From Morganella morganii (lineage in GTDB: Bacteria; Pseudomonadota; Gammaproteobacteria; Enterobacterales; Enterobacteriaceae), in NCBI RefSeq assembly GCF_019242955.1, contig NZ_CP066129.1, positions 1,736,001-1,800,000 on the forward strand: a stretch of DNA of 64,000 nucleotides, written 5' to 3'. A model generated the notes under the pieces. That model was not told where the DNA came from. It saw only the letters and a program-made list of their open reading frames with translations, and did not search any database. Both the position numbers and the translations under genes were made by a program. Positions 33,089-41,846 of this stretch are shown in pieces; the first letter of the stretch is position 1, and every line of letters starts with the position of its first letter.

Positions 33089-34573
33089 ATGAAGCCAGAG
33101 CATTTAGCGTTACTGCGTAATAAGCAATGGCGTCTGAATAATCTGTACTGGATCATCGATAAAGAAGGTCATCCGGTTCGCTTCAAAATGACGCCTGAGC
33201 AAACAGAATATTTCGAAGGCATCCACAACCGCAATATCATTCTGAAAGCCCGTCAGCTTGGATTCACGACTGAGGTCTGCATTATCCAGCTTGACGCGGC
33301 CATATTTGAATCAGCTAAGTGCGCACTGATAGCGCACACCTTACCGGACGCAAAACGCCTGTTCAGGGAGAAGATAAAGTACGCCTACGAGCGACTTCCG
33401 GATGAAATCAAAGCGGCCAATCCTGCGAGCAATGACTCTGCCGGTGAGCTGGTATTCAGCAAAGGCGGCTCGGTGACCGTGTCGGTATCGTTTCGTGGCG
33501 GCACGCTGCGTTACCTGCATGTATCGGAGTTCGGAAAGATATGCGCCAGGCAGCCGGAAAAGGCCCGTGAGATTGTCACAGGTGCGTTTGAGGCAGTATC
33601 AACGGAATGTTTCACTACGATTGAAAGCACGGCAGAGGGTCGGGCTGGTTATTTCTTCGATTATTGCCAACTGGCTGAAAAAGCGCAGATGCAGGGCAAA
33701 TTATTATCTCCGCTGGACTGGAAGTTTTTCTTCTTCTCCTGGTGGAAGAATCCGCAGTACGCAATCGACCCTGTTGAGCAACTTCCGCAACGCCTGTCTG
33801 ATTATTTTGCTGAGCTATCCGGCAAGTACGGAATTACGCTCAACGACCGGCAGAAAGCCTGGTACTACGCCAAAGAAAAAACACTCGGCGACGATATGAA
33901 GAGGGAATACCCGTCAATATCTTCAGAAGCATTTCAGCAGTCTGTGGATGGTGCGTATTACGCCAAGCAATTCCGCTGGCTGTACGAGAATAAACGCATT
34001 GGCGAAATCCCTGATAACTCACATCTGCTGGTGCATACGTACTGGGATATCGGTGTGGGTGACTCCACTTCAATCTGGTTTGTGCGTGAAGTCGGTGAAG
34101 AATTTCACATCATCGATCACTACTCAAACAGCGGTGAGGGTCTGCGGCACTACATGAAAGTACTGAAAGACAAAGGCTATGAATATGCCAGCCACAACGG
34201 GCCGCATGATATCGACAACCGCGAGTTCGGTTCAGACGCGAAATCACGCCGGGAACTGGCACAGGAAGGGTACGAAATTGACGGGCAAACCTACTCCATC
34301 CGCTTTGAGGTGGTGCCGAAGCTATCCGTTGATGAGGGTATTGAGGCAGTGCGCGAAATCCTGCCGCTCTGTGTATTCGATGAGAACAAGTGTGGCGAAG
34401 GCATTACCCACCTTGAGGCGTACCGGAAAGAATGGGATGACAAACGCGGGTGCTGGAAAGATAAACCACTTCACGACTACACATCACACGATGCTGACGG
34501 ATTCCGTTATTTTGCGGTCAGTCGCCGCAACGCCAAACGTCTGACAAAGTCTCTGACATTCAACTGGAACTGA
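33089..34573 (+). CDS. Terminase large subunit
   Basis: 494-residue packaging motor. The ATPase N-terminal half includes an adenine-binding NIILKARQLGFTTEVCI region (Walker A variant ARQLGFTT) and Walker B-like hydrophobic-acidic segment ahead of IESTAEGRAGYFFDY. The RNase H-like nuclease C-terminal half has acidic motifs such as YWDIGVGDSTSIWF and the terminal SHDADGFRY. Confidence 0.92.
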   Translation: MKPEHLALLRNKQWRLNNLYWIIDKEGHPVRFKMTPEQTEYFEGIHNRNIILKARQLGFTTEVCIIQLDAAIFESAKCALIAHTLPDAKRLFREKIKYAYERLPDEIKAANPASNDSAGELVFSKGGSVTVSVSFRGGTLRYLHVSEFGKICARQPEKAREIVTGAFEAVSTECFTTIESTAEGRAGYFFDYCQLAEKAQMQGKLLSPLDWKFFFFSWWKNPQYAIDPVEQLPQRLSDYFAELSGKYGITLNDRQKAWYYAKEKTLGDDMKREYPSISSEAFQQSVDGAYYAKQFRWLYENKRIGEIPDNSHLLVHTYWDIGVGDSTSIWFVREVGEEFHIIDHYSNSGEGLRHYMKVLKDKGYEYASHNGPHDIDNREFGSDAKSRRELAQEGYEIDGQTYSIRFEVVPKLSVDEGIEAVREILPLCVFDENKCGEGITHLEAYRKEWDDKRGCWKDKPLHDYTSHDADGFRYFAVSRRNAKRLTKSLTFNWN

Positions 34574-34574
34574 C

Positions 34575-35954
34575 ATGAATACAAACGTGGATTACAAACA
34601 TCCGGCATACACCGAATTTTTACCGGAATGGAATATGATCGGGGACTGCGTTGACGGTGAGCGCGTAGTGAAAAGCCGCGGTGAAAAGTACCTGCCGCAC
34701 CCCGCAGATAAAAAGCGGGATGACGATGATGGTGAGCGATACAAAAAATATCTTCTCCGTGCTTCGTTTCTGAATGCAACCGGACGAACATTAAGCGGAT
34801 TACTCGGTATTGCATTCAGTAAGCCGGTAAAAATCAGTATATCGGGTGGAACAAAGAGTCTTGAAGCTGATATTGATGGTCAGGGGCAACCATTGACTCA
34901 GATGATCCGCGATGCATTGTCTCAGGTATTGCAGCGTGGCCGTGCCGGACTGCTCAGTGATTTCAGTGGGGCAGGTATCCAGACTGAGGCAGACAAAGGC
35001 AGACCATACGTCCGGTTGTTTACGGCGAAGGAGATTATCAACTGGCGGGTCACCGGCGGGAAAACATCACTAGTTGTTGTGAAATATCAGGAACCGGTTG
35101 AGTCTGATGATTTTGAACTGCAAATGCAGGACCGCTGGATTGAGTTACGTCTGATCGACGGGTTGGCACACTCAAGGCGGTGGCAGAAGGACAGTGAAAT
35201 CAGCTCTGGCGAGTGGATAAAATTTACTGATGCGCAGGGAAAGCCGCTTTCTGAGTTGCCATGGTCGTGGATTGGGTCAAAAAACAATGACCATACTCCT
35301 GATGCGCCACCACTGGCTGACATAGCTTATATGAATATAAAGCATTACCAGATTGAGGCAGATATTGCAGAGTCAGCACACACTATCGGTCAGCCGATGG
35401 TTGCGCTGTCAGGCCTGACAGATGACTGGGTGAAAAACCACATGTCAGGCGGGTTCACAGTCGGTTCCCGCAAAGGAGTGTTGTTGCCTCAGGGTGGCGA
35501 GATGAAGTTTGCACAGCCGGAAGAACGCACCATGCAGATTATTGTGGCAGAGCGCCGGGAAAAGCAGATGGCAATGCTGGGAGCAAAGCTGGTTGAGCGA
35601 GGTTCATCGGCGAGAACAGCAACACAGGCACTGGATGAAGCACAGACGGATAACTCTGTTTTATCGTTGAGCGCCGGTAATGTTGAGCAGGCTTTTAATC
35701 GTGCGCTGGCTTTCTGTATTCAGTTTGCCGGAGCTGGAGAAGCTTCTGTTGAACTCAATAAGACATACGAGATTGCGCAGTTTGATTCGGCAGCAATTAC
35801 TGCACTTCTGGCATCTGTGCAGTCCGGCAATATGCGGATTGTAGATTTTATCCGGTATATGCAGGGGGCGAACCTTGTCCCGCAGGATGAGAAACCGGAG
35901 GATGTAGCTGAAGAGCTGGAGTTGATCAGAGGTACAAATATGCTGGGAGTATAA
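34575..35954 (+). CDS. Portal protein (DUF4055 type)
   Basis: 459 residues. N-terminal HPAYTEFLPEWNMIGDCVDG and later QAENERTMQ-like region typical of DUF4055 proteins, which are phage portals at the capsid vertex through which DNA passes. Encoded between terminase and the head morphogenesis gene, as expected for a portal. Confidence 0.8.
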   Translation: MNTNVDYKHPAYTEFLPEWNMIGDCVDGERVVKSRGEKYLPHPADKKRDDDDGERYKKYLLRASFLNATGRTLSGLLGIAFSKPVKISISGGTKSLEADIDGQGQPLTQMIRDALSQVLQRGRAGLLSDFSGAGIQTEADKGRPYVRLFTAKEIINWRVTGGKTSLVVVKYQEPVESDDFELQMQDRWIELRLIDGLAHSRRWQKDSEISSGEWIKFTDAQGKPLSELPWSWIGSKNNDHTPDAPPLADIAYMNIKHYQIEADIAESAHTIGQPMVALSGLTDDWVKNHMSGGFTVGSRKGVLLPQGGEMKFAQPEERTMQIIVAERREKQMAMLGAKLVERGSSARTATQALDEAQTDNSVLSLSAGNVEQAFNRALAFCIQFAGAGEASVELNKTYEIAQFDSAAITALLASVQSGNMRIVDFIRYMQGANLVPQDEKPEDVAEELELIRGTNMLGV

Positions 35955-35957
35955 AAT

Positions 35958-37019
35958 ATGCGGCCGGGTCTCATTTTTGATAATGCACTGATGATTCAGA
36001 TTATGCTGGAAAGGCTCAAATCATCAACTGCTGACACACGTGAACTGGTGTCAGATATTCGCGCTGCTGTAGCATCTGCATTATCCGGATATTCCGGTAG
36101 TGTTTCCTCAGTCAGCAGAGCGAAATCAATTGCGCTGGCGCTGAGAAAAACGCTGAAGCCAGTTCTTTCCGGTTATTCTGACAGGTTACTTGATGACATT
36201 ATCAACGCCGCTGTTGTGATGGCAGACGCTGAATATCACGGGTTTAACTCACTGGTAAAAAACGTTAATCCGGCTGATGCTGACAAGGTGCGCAGAGATG
36301 TGCAAAACATACCGCTCTCTCTGACGGGATGGAACAGCTCCCTGTTTCTCGCCAAATTCATTGAGTCGTGGGCCGATACAGCCATGCAGCAGATAGAGAA
36401 TCAGGTGGTGATATCGTTGTCGTCAGGCGGGGGTGTGGCTGACCTGCAATCGGCTATTAACGGAACCTCAGCGGAACCGCTGATAATCGCAGCGGCAGTG
36501 GTTGGCAGGGTGGTCAGGGGATTTCAGACTGTTGCCAGAACGACATTACAACATGCTCACAGTGTGGCGGCGACGGATTTCTATAAAGAGAATTCTGACC
36601 TGATTAAGTATGAGGAATTCAGTGCAATACTGGATAACAAAACATCGGCAGTGTGCCGTTCTCTGTCCGGCCGCTGTTATCCGCTTGGTAAAGGACCGAG
36701 GCCTCCGCTTCACCCTAACTGCCGTAGTCGCTTGCTCCCGGTGCTTGATGAAAAATATGCAGACTTGTTTGTCACAGAGCCGGTCGGTAATTCTGAATGG
36801 GGCGAAGAAACTTATTATGAGTGGCTTTACCGCCAGCCAGCGAACAGGCAGAACATTGTGCTTGGTAAGACCAGGGCACAGTTATTCCGTGACGGCGGGT
36901 TATCACCGGAACGATTCGCAAAATTACAACTCGATAAATACTTCAGACCAATAACACTGAAGGAACTTCAGAAAATCATACCCGATGCCTTCAGAAAGGC
37001 CGATATCGAACTCAAATGA
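35958..37019 (+). CDS. Minor head / Mu F-like head morphogenesis protein
   Basis: 353 residues. The C-terminal domain contains the SPP1 gp7/Mu F signature: LDNKTSAVCRSLSGRCYPLG then PPLHPNCRSRLLPV, with conserved Cys and His. The N-terminus is helical. Lies right after the portal, the usual place for this ejected or portal-associated protein. Confidence 0.82.
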   Translation: MRPGLIFDNALMIQIMLERLKSSTADTRELVSDIRAAVASALSGYSGSVSSVSRAKSIALALRKTLKPVLSGYSDRLLDDIINAAVVMADAEYHGFNSLVKNVNPADADKVRRDVQNIPLSLTGWNSSLFLAKFIESWADTAMQQIENQVVISLSSGGGVADLQSAINGTSAEPLIIAAAVVGRVVRGFQTVARTTLQHAHSVAATDFYKENSDLIKYEEFSAILDNKTSAVCRSLSGRCYPLGKGPRPPLHPNCRSRLLPVLDEKYADLFVTEPVGNSEWGEETYYEWLYRQPANRQNIVLGKTRAQLFRDGGLSPERFAKLQLDKYFRPITLKELQKIIPDAFRKADIELK

Positions 37020-37040
37020 CCCGCTCCGGCGGGTTTTTTA
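37017..37040 (+). terminator. Terminator before scaffold gene
   Basis: ACCCGC-tccg-GCGGGT plus T-run; near copy of the element at 32164, including downstream ATTACCTG. Confidence 0.75.
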
Positions 37041-37084
37041 TTACCTGTAGTCAGTGACTACACCATCAAAACCAGAGGTTGACG

Positions 37085-37771
37085 ATGTTTAAGTGGAAAT
37101 TAACCAAAGAAGAATTTGACGTGCTGACTGAAGAGCATAAGGCCATGTACAAAGAAGCCGGTGACGGATACCAAATCCAGATTGACGGCATGCCTGACAT
37201 CCCGGATGTGTCCGGTCTTCAGAAGAAAGTCGATGAACTGTTATCTGAGAAGAAATCAGAACAGGAAAAGCGCCGTCAGGCTGAAGAAGCCGCAAAGAAA
37301 GCTGCAGAAGAACAGGCCCGTAAAAACGGTGATATCGAATCACTGGAAAAGAGCTGGGCTGAAAAACTCAACATCCGCGAAAAAGAGTTACTGACACAGT
37401 TACAGGAAAAAGATGCCAGCCTGCAAAAACTTTTGGTTGATAACGTCGCGCAGTCGCTGGCGACAAAACTTGCGGGTGACAGTGCTGCTCTGATTGTGCC
37501 GCATATCAAATCACGCCTTGCCGTTGAAGATGGTAAAACCCGCGTGGTGGACGCAACTGGGCAACTATCAGCTCTGACTATCGATGAGCTGGAAAAAGAA
37601 TTCAGAAATAATCAGTTATTTGCGCCGGTCATTATCGGCAGTAAGGCAACCGGAACCAGGGGTGACGGAGGCAAAGACAAATCACCTGCCGGAGGCAGTG
37701 ATAAACCCAAAAGTGTGAATCCATTGGTGGATCGCGCACGTGAAATCATTGCAAAAAATACAGAGGCATAA
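37085..37771 (+). CDS. Head scaffolding protein
   Basis: 228 residues from ATG 37085 (GAGGT upstream). Central coiled coil very rich in Glu/Lys/Ala (residues about 45-110), and a Gly/Lys linker near the C-terminus. These features and the position just ahead of the capsid gene fit a scaffold that organises procapsid assembly. Assigned from shape and position. Confidence 0.72.
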   Translation: MFKWKLTKEEFDVLTEEHKAMYKEAGDGYQIQIDGMPDIPDVSGLQKKVDELLSEKKSEQEKRRQAEEAAKKAAEEQARKNGDIESLEKSWAEKLNIREKELLTQLQEKDASLQKLLVDNVAQSLATKLAGDSAALIVPHIKSRLAVEDGKTRVVDATGQLSALTIDELEKEFRNNQLFAPVIIGSKATGTRGDGGKDKSPAGGSDKPKSVNPLVDRAREIIAKNTEA

Positions 37772-37776
37772 GATTT

Positions 37777-38757
37777 ATGACATTGCATATTTTTCAGCAC
37801 CAGGTATCTCTGGCAGCGACAGAGCTGGTGGCTCAGGCAGTACAGCAGTTTAATGAAGCATCCGGCGGTGCGCTGGTTTTCGGTGATGGTGACCATATTG
37901 GTGATTACATCGAGCAGACATCATGGCAGTTACTTGGTGGTCTGGCACAGCGTCGTAATGCATACGGATCAGGTAATCTTACACCGCAGGAGTTAGGGCA
38001 AATTCTCGACCGGATGATTAAGGTCGATGGTCGTATCGGGCCGGTATCTGTCACTCCGACGATGATGAAGCGCCTGGGTAAAGACGTAGCAGAAGCGGCA
38101 GCGGTGGTGTCTGCTCAGGCAGCAGAAGCGATGCTGCAGGATTATCTGAACACTGCAGGTGCGGCACTGAAAGCGGCAATCTCCGGCAACGCTGCGGCAG
38201 TTACTGATCTGACAGCAGCAGGAAGCGCACCATCACTGCGCGGGCTAAACAAAGGCACCCGCCCGTTTGGTGATGCGTATTCCCGTATTATCGCCTGGCT
38301 GATGGACGGTGCAACGTTCAATGACTTTATGGACGAAACACTAACCAACTCCAGTAACCTGTTCCAGATTGGTAACGTGGCCATCAAGCAGGACGGATTC
38401 GGGCGTCGTTTTGTAATTTCTGATATTCCGTCTCTGTCTGAAGGTAATAAGCAGCATTCACTCGGTCTGGTTACCGGTGCAGCGGCTGTACAGACCTCAC
38501 CGCTGATCATGAAAGCGCAGGACGTTCTCGGACAGGAAAACATTAAGGCTCTGATGCAGGGGGAATATGATTTCACCATCGGTTTGCGTGGTTATCAGTG
38601 GGCGAAGGACAGTATCAAGTCACCGACTAACGAACAGGTAGCCGCAACTGATAACTGGAAACAAATTGCTGCAAGCATCAAAGACACTGCCGGGGTTATG
38701 GTGACATTCGGTAAAGATGCTGATGCAGTCGGTAAGGCTGCTAAATCTGCGAAGTAA
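37777..38757 (+). CDS. Major capsid protein
   Basis: 326 residues, starting 5 bp after the scaffold gene. Ala-rich (SAQAAEAMLQDYLNTAGAAL) with a well-folded look and a C-terminal lysine-rich end. Identified by position, length and general resemblance to capsid proteins of enterobacterial siphophages. I cannot name the precise family. Confidence 0.75.
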   Translation: MTLHIFQHQVSLAATELVAQAVQQFNEASGGALVFGDGDHIGDYIEQTSWQLLGGLAQRRNAYGSGNLTPQELGQILDRMIKVDGRIGPVSVTPTMMKRLGKDVAEAAAVVSAQAAEAMLQDYLNTAGAALKAAISGNAAAVTDLTAAGSAPSLRGLNKGTRPFGDAYSRIIAWLMDGATFNDFMDETLTNSSNLFQIGNVAIKQDGFGRRFVISDIPSLSEGNKQHSLGLVTGAAAVQTSPLIMKAQDVLGQENIKALMQGEYDFTIGLRGYQWAKDSIKSPTNEQVAATDNWKQIAASIKDTAGVMVTFGKDADAVGKAAKSAK

Positions 38758-38781
38758 TCGCAGTAATAATCCGGAGGTGAT

Positions 38782-39159
38782 ATGGCAGTACAAATCAGTC
38801 CGGAGCAGATAGGCGAGCAACTGGAAATGATGGGGTTTGAGGCTCCTGATTTTGCGGTTGCCGCCGCATTATCTGTAGTGGACAGCATTGACGGATGCCT
38901 TGATAAGGCGGGGTATACGGATGCGGTGATGACGCTTATCAAGGTGTATTCCGTCATCCTCATCCTGTCTGCGGCTGATGTCCGTAAAATTGCATCAGAA
39001 CATGCACCGTCCGGTGCTTCAGTTTCGTACCAGTATTTTGCTGACGGCAGAAAATCGTTGCTGAAATTGTTATCCGCACTGGATACCGCCGGATGCACAG
39101 ATAACCTGCCTATTGACCGGCCGGTCAGCATTATTCAGTTTGACGTGAACCGGGGGTGA
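38782..39159 (+). CDS. Head-tail connector-type protein
   Basis: 125 residues with GGAGGTG upstream. Helical, acidic N-terminal half. Position directly after the capsid gene corresponds to the adaptor that extends the portal. No motif seen, so function is positional. Confidence 0.55.
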   Translation: MAVQISPEQIGEQLEMMGFEAPDFAVAAALSVVDSIDGCLDKAGYTDAVMTLIKVYSVILILSAADVRKIASEHAPSGASVSYQYFADGRKSLLKLLSALDTAGCTDNLPIDRPVSIIQFDVNRG

Positions 39160-39160
39160 T

Positions 39161-39502
39161 ATGGGTAAAATCCTTCGCCGGTTTTGCAAGGGATGGGCAA
39201 CTATCTGGAAGATTGAAGGCAAAGACAGTTACGGCAAGCCGAAATTTTCAGAGCCCATTCATATCCGGTGTGACTACGGAAGCAGGATGAGTGACGGAAC
39301 AAAAACGGTAGGCACTGAAATTGTCATCAAAAATGTCATCTGGACGGAATACAGCGAAGCCACACAAGATGATTACATCTCTATCGGCAAGCATGACGGA
39401 CAAGATCCGTTCGTGGCCGGAGCCAGCAGGATCAAAGCTGTTGATCGTGACCGCGATATTGACGGCGGCAAAGATGACTACACTCTAACAACGGCGGTGT
39501 GA
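39161..39502 (+). CDS. Putative head-closure protein
   Basis: 113 residues, one base after the previous gene. Beta-rich (IHIRCDYGSRMSDGTKTV, IKNVIWTEYSEAT). Resembles head-tail joining proteins in size and order. Positional assignment. Confidence 0.5.
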   Translation: MGKILRRFCKGWATIWKIEGKDSYGKPKFSEPIHIRCDYGSRMSDGTKTVGTEIVIKNVIWTEYSEATQDDYISIGKHDGQDPFVAGASRIKAVDRDRDIDGGKDDYTLTTAV

Positions 39503-39503
39503 C

Positions 39504-39872
39504 ATGGGAGCAAAAGTAATCGGTATTAACCGTGCTGTTGCTGACCTTAATGCGCTGGTCGGTAATATCACGTCAAAGAAAGTCAGCAGGGCCATGCATC
39601 GTGCGCTGGATATCGGCGGCAGACAGGCTGCGGTATACACACCGATTGATACAAAGACACTGATCAACTCTCAGTTCCGTGATGTGGAGGTGAAAGGAAC
39701 GTTGTTTACCGGGCGTGTGGGTTACTCAGCATCCTATGCTGTTTTCGTTCACGACCCGAATGTGAAGCAGAGCTTCCGCAGACCGACAGCGAAGAAAGAA
39801 TTCCTCACTAAAGGCTTTGAGGAAACACAGCAGATGATTGACCAGGCTGTCGCGGAGGAAATGCGCATATGA
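39504..39872 (+). CDS. HK97 gp10-like tail component
   Basis: 122 residues. RAMHRALDIGGRQAAVYTPI, followed by GRVGYSASYAVFVHDPNVK, is the pattern of HK97 gp10-like proteins: a helix, then the conserved YA-x-FV-H strand. Overlaps the next gene by 4 bp. Confidence 0.75.
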   Translation: MGAKVIGINRAVADLNALVGNITSKKVSRAMHRALDIGGRQAAVYTPIDTKTLINSQFRDVEVKGTLFTGRVGYSASYAVFVHDPNVKQSFRRPTAKKEFLTKGFEETQQMIDQAVAEEMRI

Positions 39873-40240
39873 CCACCATTGAGCAGGTTAAGCGTTATTT
39901 TTCCGAGTCGGGGCTGTCTGACGGTTTTATCATTCAGGACTATGAATGGTCAGAATCCGGCGGACACGACCTGGATGCGTACATGGTTTTTCAGCAGCGG
40001 GACGGAACCGGAAGAATCAATGATCTTGGTGGTGATGATTTTTTCACTGTGTCGTTAATTTCTGGCAAGGGCTGGGTTGAATTCGTCGCTCAGAGAGCCT
40101 ATGAAATACTTGATTATGTCAGGTGCCATGCTCAGTCTCATGGCTTGAATTTCATTATCAATATTTCCGGGTTCGTGAATCCGGTTCAGACGGCAGAGGG
40201 GAGGTATTGGATTCCCCTGACCTTCCGCTGCACATCATAA
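39869..40240 (+). CDS. Tail terminator-type protein
   Basis: 123 residues, overlapping the preceding stop (ATGA). Alpha/beta composition and position right before the tail-tube gene fit a gpU-like tail terminator, which stops tube polymerisation. The ending WIPLTFRCTS is typical of this group. Positional call. Confidence 0.6.
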   Translation: MTTIEQVKRYFSESGLSDGFIIQDYEWSESGGHDLDAYMVFQQRDGTGRINDLGGDDFFTVSLISGKGWVEFVAQRAYEILDYVRCHAQSHGLNFIINISGFVNPVQTAEGRYWIPLTFRCTS

Positions 40241-40257
40241 ACAAACACACTTCAAAC

Positions 40258-40281
40258 AGGTCGCTTCGGCGGCCTTTTTTA
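40258..40281 (+). terminator. Terminator before tail-tube gene
   Basis: AGGTCGC-TTCG-GCGGCCT stem with a stable TTCG loop, then six T's. Confidence 0.75.
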
Positions 40282-40304
40282 TTTGCAAATAAAGAGGTTA
40301 CAAC

Positions 40305-41060
40305 ATGGCACAATGCCCTGATGATAAAGGCCTGGTGATGGGTAATGCGGGAATTCTCCGCATCGCGTCCGGTTGCCCCGGTACGGCTCCTGAACAGTCC
40401 GCATTTCTGCGTCTCGGCGCACTGACCAGCAAAAGCGTGGATTACGGAACTGAAACAGTTACATCCAAGGCTGATGACACGAAAGGCCTGACTGAGGCCA
40501 TCGTGACCGGTCTGGATTTAACCATTAAGTTTGATGGTGAACTGAAGCGCAAAGGTGCTGATGGTTCCACGTCTGCTTTTGATATCGCCAAAGAAATCCT
40601 TGCTGAAGTCAAGGCCAGCCGTCAGCCGTCATATTGGGTGCAGCTTGACATGAAAGGCGATGGTAGTGATGTGATTCAGAGTTACATGAACTTCACATCA
40701 TGGTCTATGGAGTTCCCGACCAAAGAAATCTCCACGTATTCCGGTGAACTGAAAGTCGCAGACGCTGACAGCTTTGAATGGCTGCAGGAAGAAATCGTGG
40801 TTCAGAGCATCGCAGCCAACCCCGCGACACTGACTGTGAAAGCTGGTGAAACTGCAACATTCACGGTCGGATTTAATCCTGTTGACGCGACAAACAAAAA
40901 TTACGAAGTGGTCAGCGATAAGCCTAACTTCGCTACCGTCAGTAAGCTACTGAATGTTGTCACTGTCACCGGTGTCGCCGCCGGTACCGCGAATATTACA
41001 GTCACATCGGAAGATGGCAGTAAGGCGGCGAAATGTGTCGTTACAGTCACTGCGGCCTAA
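40305..41060 (+). CDS. Major tail tube protein with C-terminal Ig-like domain
   Basis: 251 residues. The first 165 form a tube-protein domain (ALTSKSVDYGTETVTSKADD, WSMEFPTKEISTYSGEL). Residues about 170-250 are a Big_2 bacterial Ig-like fold: IAANPATLTVKAGETATFTV and AGTANITVTSEDGSKAAKC. Such Ig domains decorate lambda gpV tails and may bind cell-surface glycans. Confidence 0.85.
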   Translation: MAQCPDDKGLVMGNAGILRIASGCPGTAPEQSAFLRLGALTSKSVDYGTETVTSKADDTKGLTEAIVTGLDLTIKFDGELKRKGADGSTSAFDIAKEILAEVKASRQPSYWVQLDMKGDGSDVIQSYMNFTSWSMEFPTKEISTYSGELKVADADSFEWLQEEIVVQSIAANPATLTVKAGETATFTVGFNPVDATNKNYEVVSDKPNFATVSKLLNVVTVTGVAAGTANITVTSEDGSKAAKCVVTVTAA

Positions 41061-41110
41061 ATATTACAAAGGGTATCTCCGGGTGCCCTTGATAATGTTC
41101 AGGAGGATAT

Positions 41111-41803
41111 ATGACACCGCGTTTAGAATACGGCGAGATGGTGATATCCACTGCCGAAAATGATTACCTGTTCCGCCCGTCGCTGGATGCCATGACGCGA
41201 ATCGGTGAGCCTAAAGAGATTGTGAGTGCGTTTACGCAATTAAATGGCGCAGAGGTACAACAAATTATAGCGTCTGCTGTAGACGCTTACGGAGTGGTTC
41301 CTGAATGGCTGATTGCACTGTTAAATAAACCGGTTTACGGGCGCAGCATTTTATCGACAGCAATGGACGTGATGCAGGCATGTTGTAACGATGACTGTTC
41401 TGAGGTTATCGGTGAATGGCGGGTTGGCAAATCCGGCATGGTGTACCGGCGCGGCGCTATGCATTATCGCGATATCATCCTGCTGGCGCGCGAGCTAATG
41501 ACCCACGGCATTATCGGTAAAGCTAAGGTGCGAAAACTCCAGCGCAACGAAGGTAAAGACGAATACTCCGACGAGTTCCACGCCGTCGATTACATCAGTG
41601 CCGCCCGTGTGCATTTCAACATCACTCGCAGTGAAGCGGAGCAACTCACGATGACTGAGTTCGTGATGATGCTGAAAGCGAAATATCCGGATGAGAAAGG
41701 CTTCACAGCAGATGAGTATGAGGCTATCACCAAGGCCGATGATGTCCGTAACGATGACCTGATTAAGGGCAAGCGCCGGTTGGTGAGCAGGAAGACAGTT
41801 TAA
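41111..41803 (+). CDS. DUF6246-like tail assembly protein
   Basis: 230 residues between tail tube and tape measure, the place of tail assembly chaperones (lambda G/GT). Sequence resembles the phage family I recall as DUF6246 (TPRLEYGEMVISTAENDYLF, VGKSGMVYRRGAMHYRDIIL). I see no slippery-site fusion product. A terminator follows. Confidence 0.6.
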   Translation: MTPRLEYGEMVISTAENDYLFRPSLDAMTRIGEPKEIVSAFTQLNGAEVQQIIASAVDAYGVVPEWLIALLNKPVYGRSILSTAMDVMQACCNDDCSEVIGEWRVGKSGMVYRRGAMHYRDIILLARELMTHGIIGKAKVRKLQRNEGKDEYSDEFHAVDYISAARVHFNITRSEAEQLTMTEFVMMLKAKYPDEKGFTADEYEAITKADDVRNDDLIKGKRRLVSRKTV

Positions 41804-41808
41804 CATAT

Positions 41809-41826
41809 CCGCCATTTGGCGGTTTT
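41809..41826 (+). terminator. Terminator before tape measure gene
   Basis: CCGCCA-ttt-GGCGG then five T's, 17 bp ahead of the next start. Confidence 0.55.
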
Positions 41827-41846
41827 TCATTTTAAGGAGCCGGTAA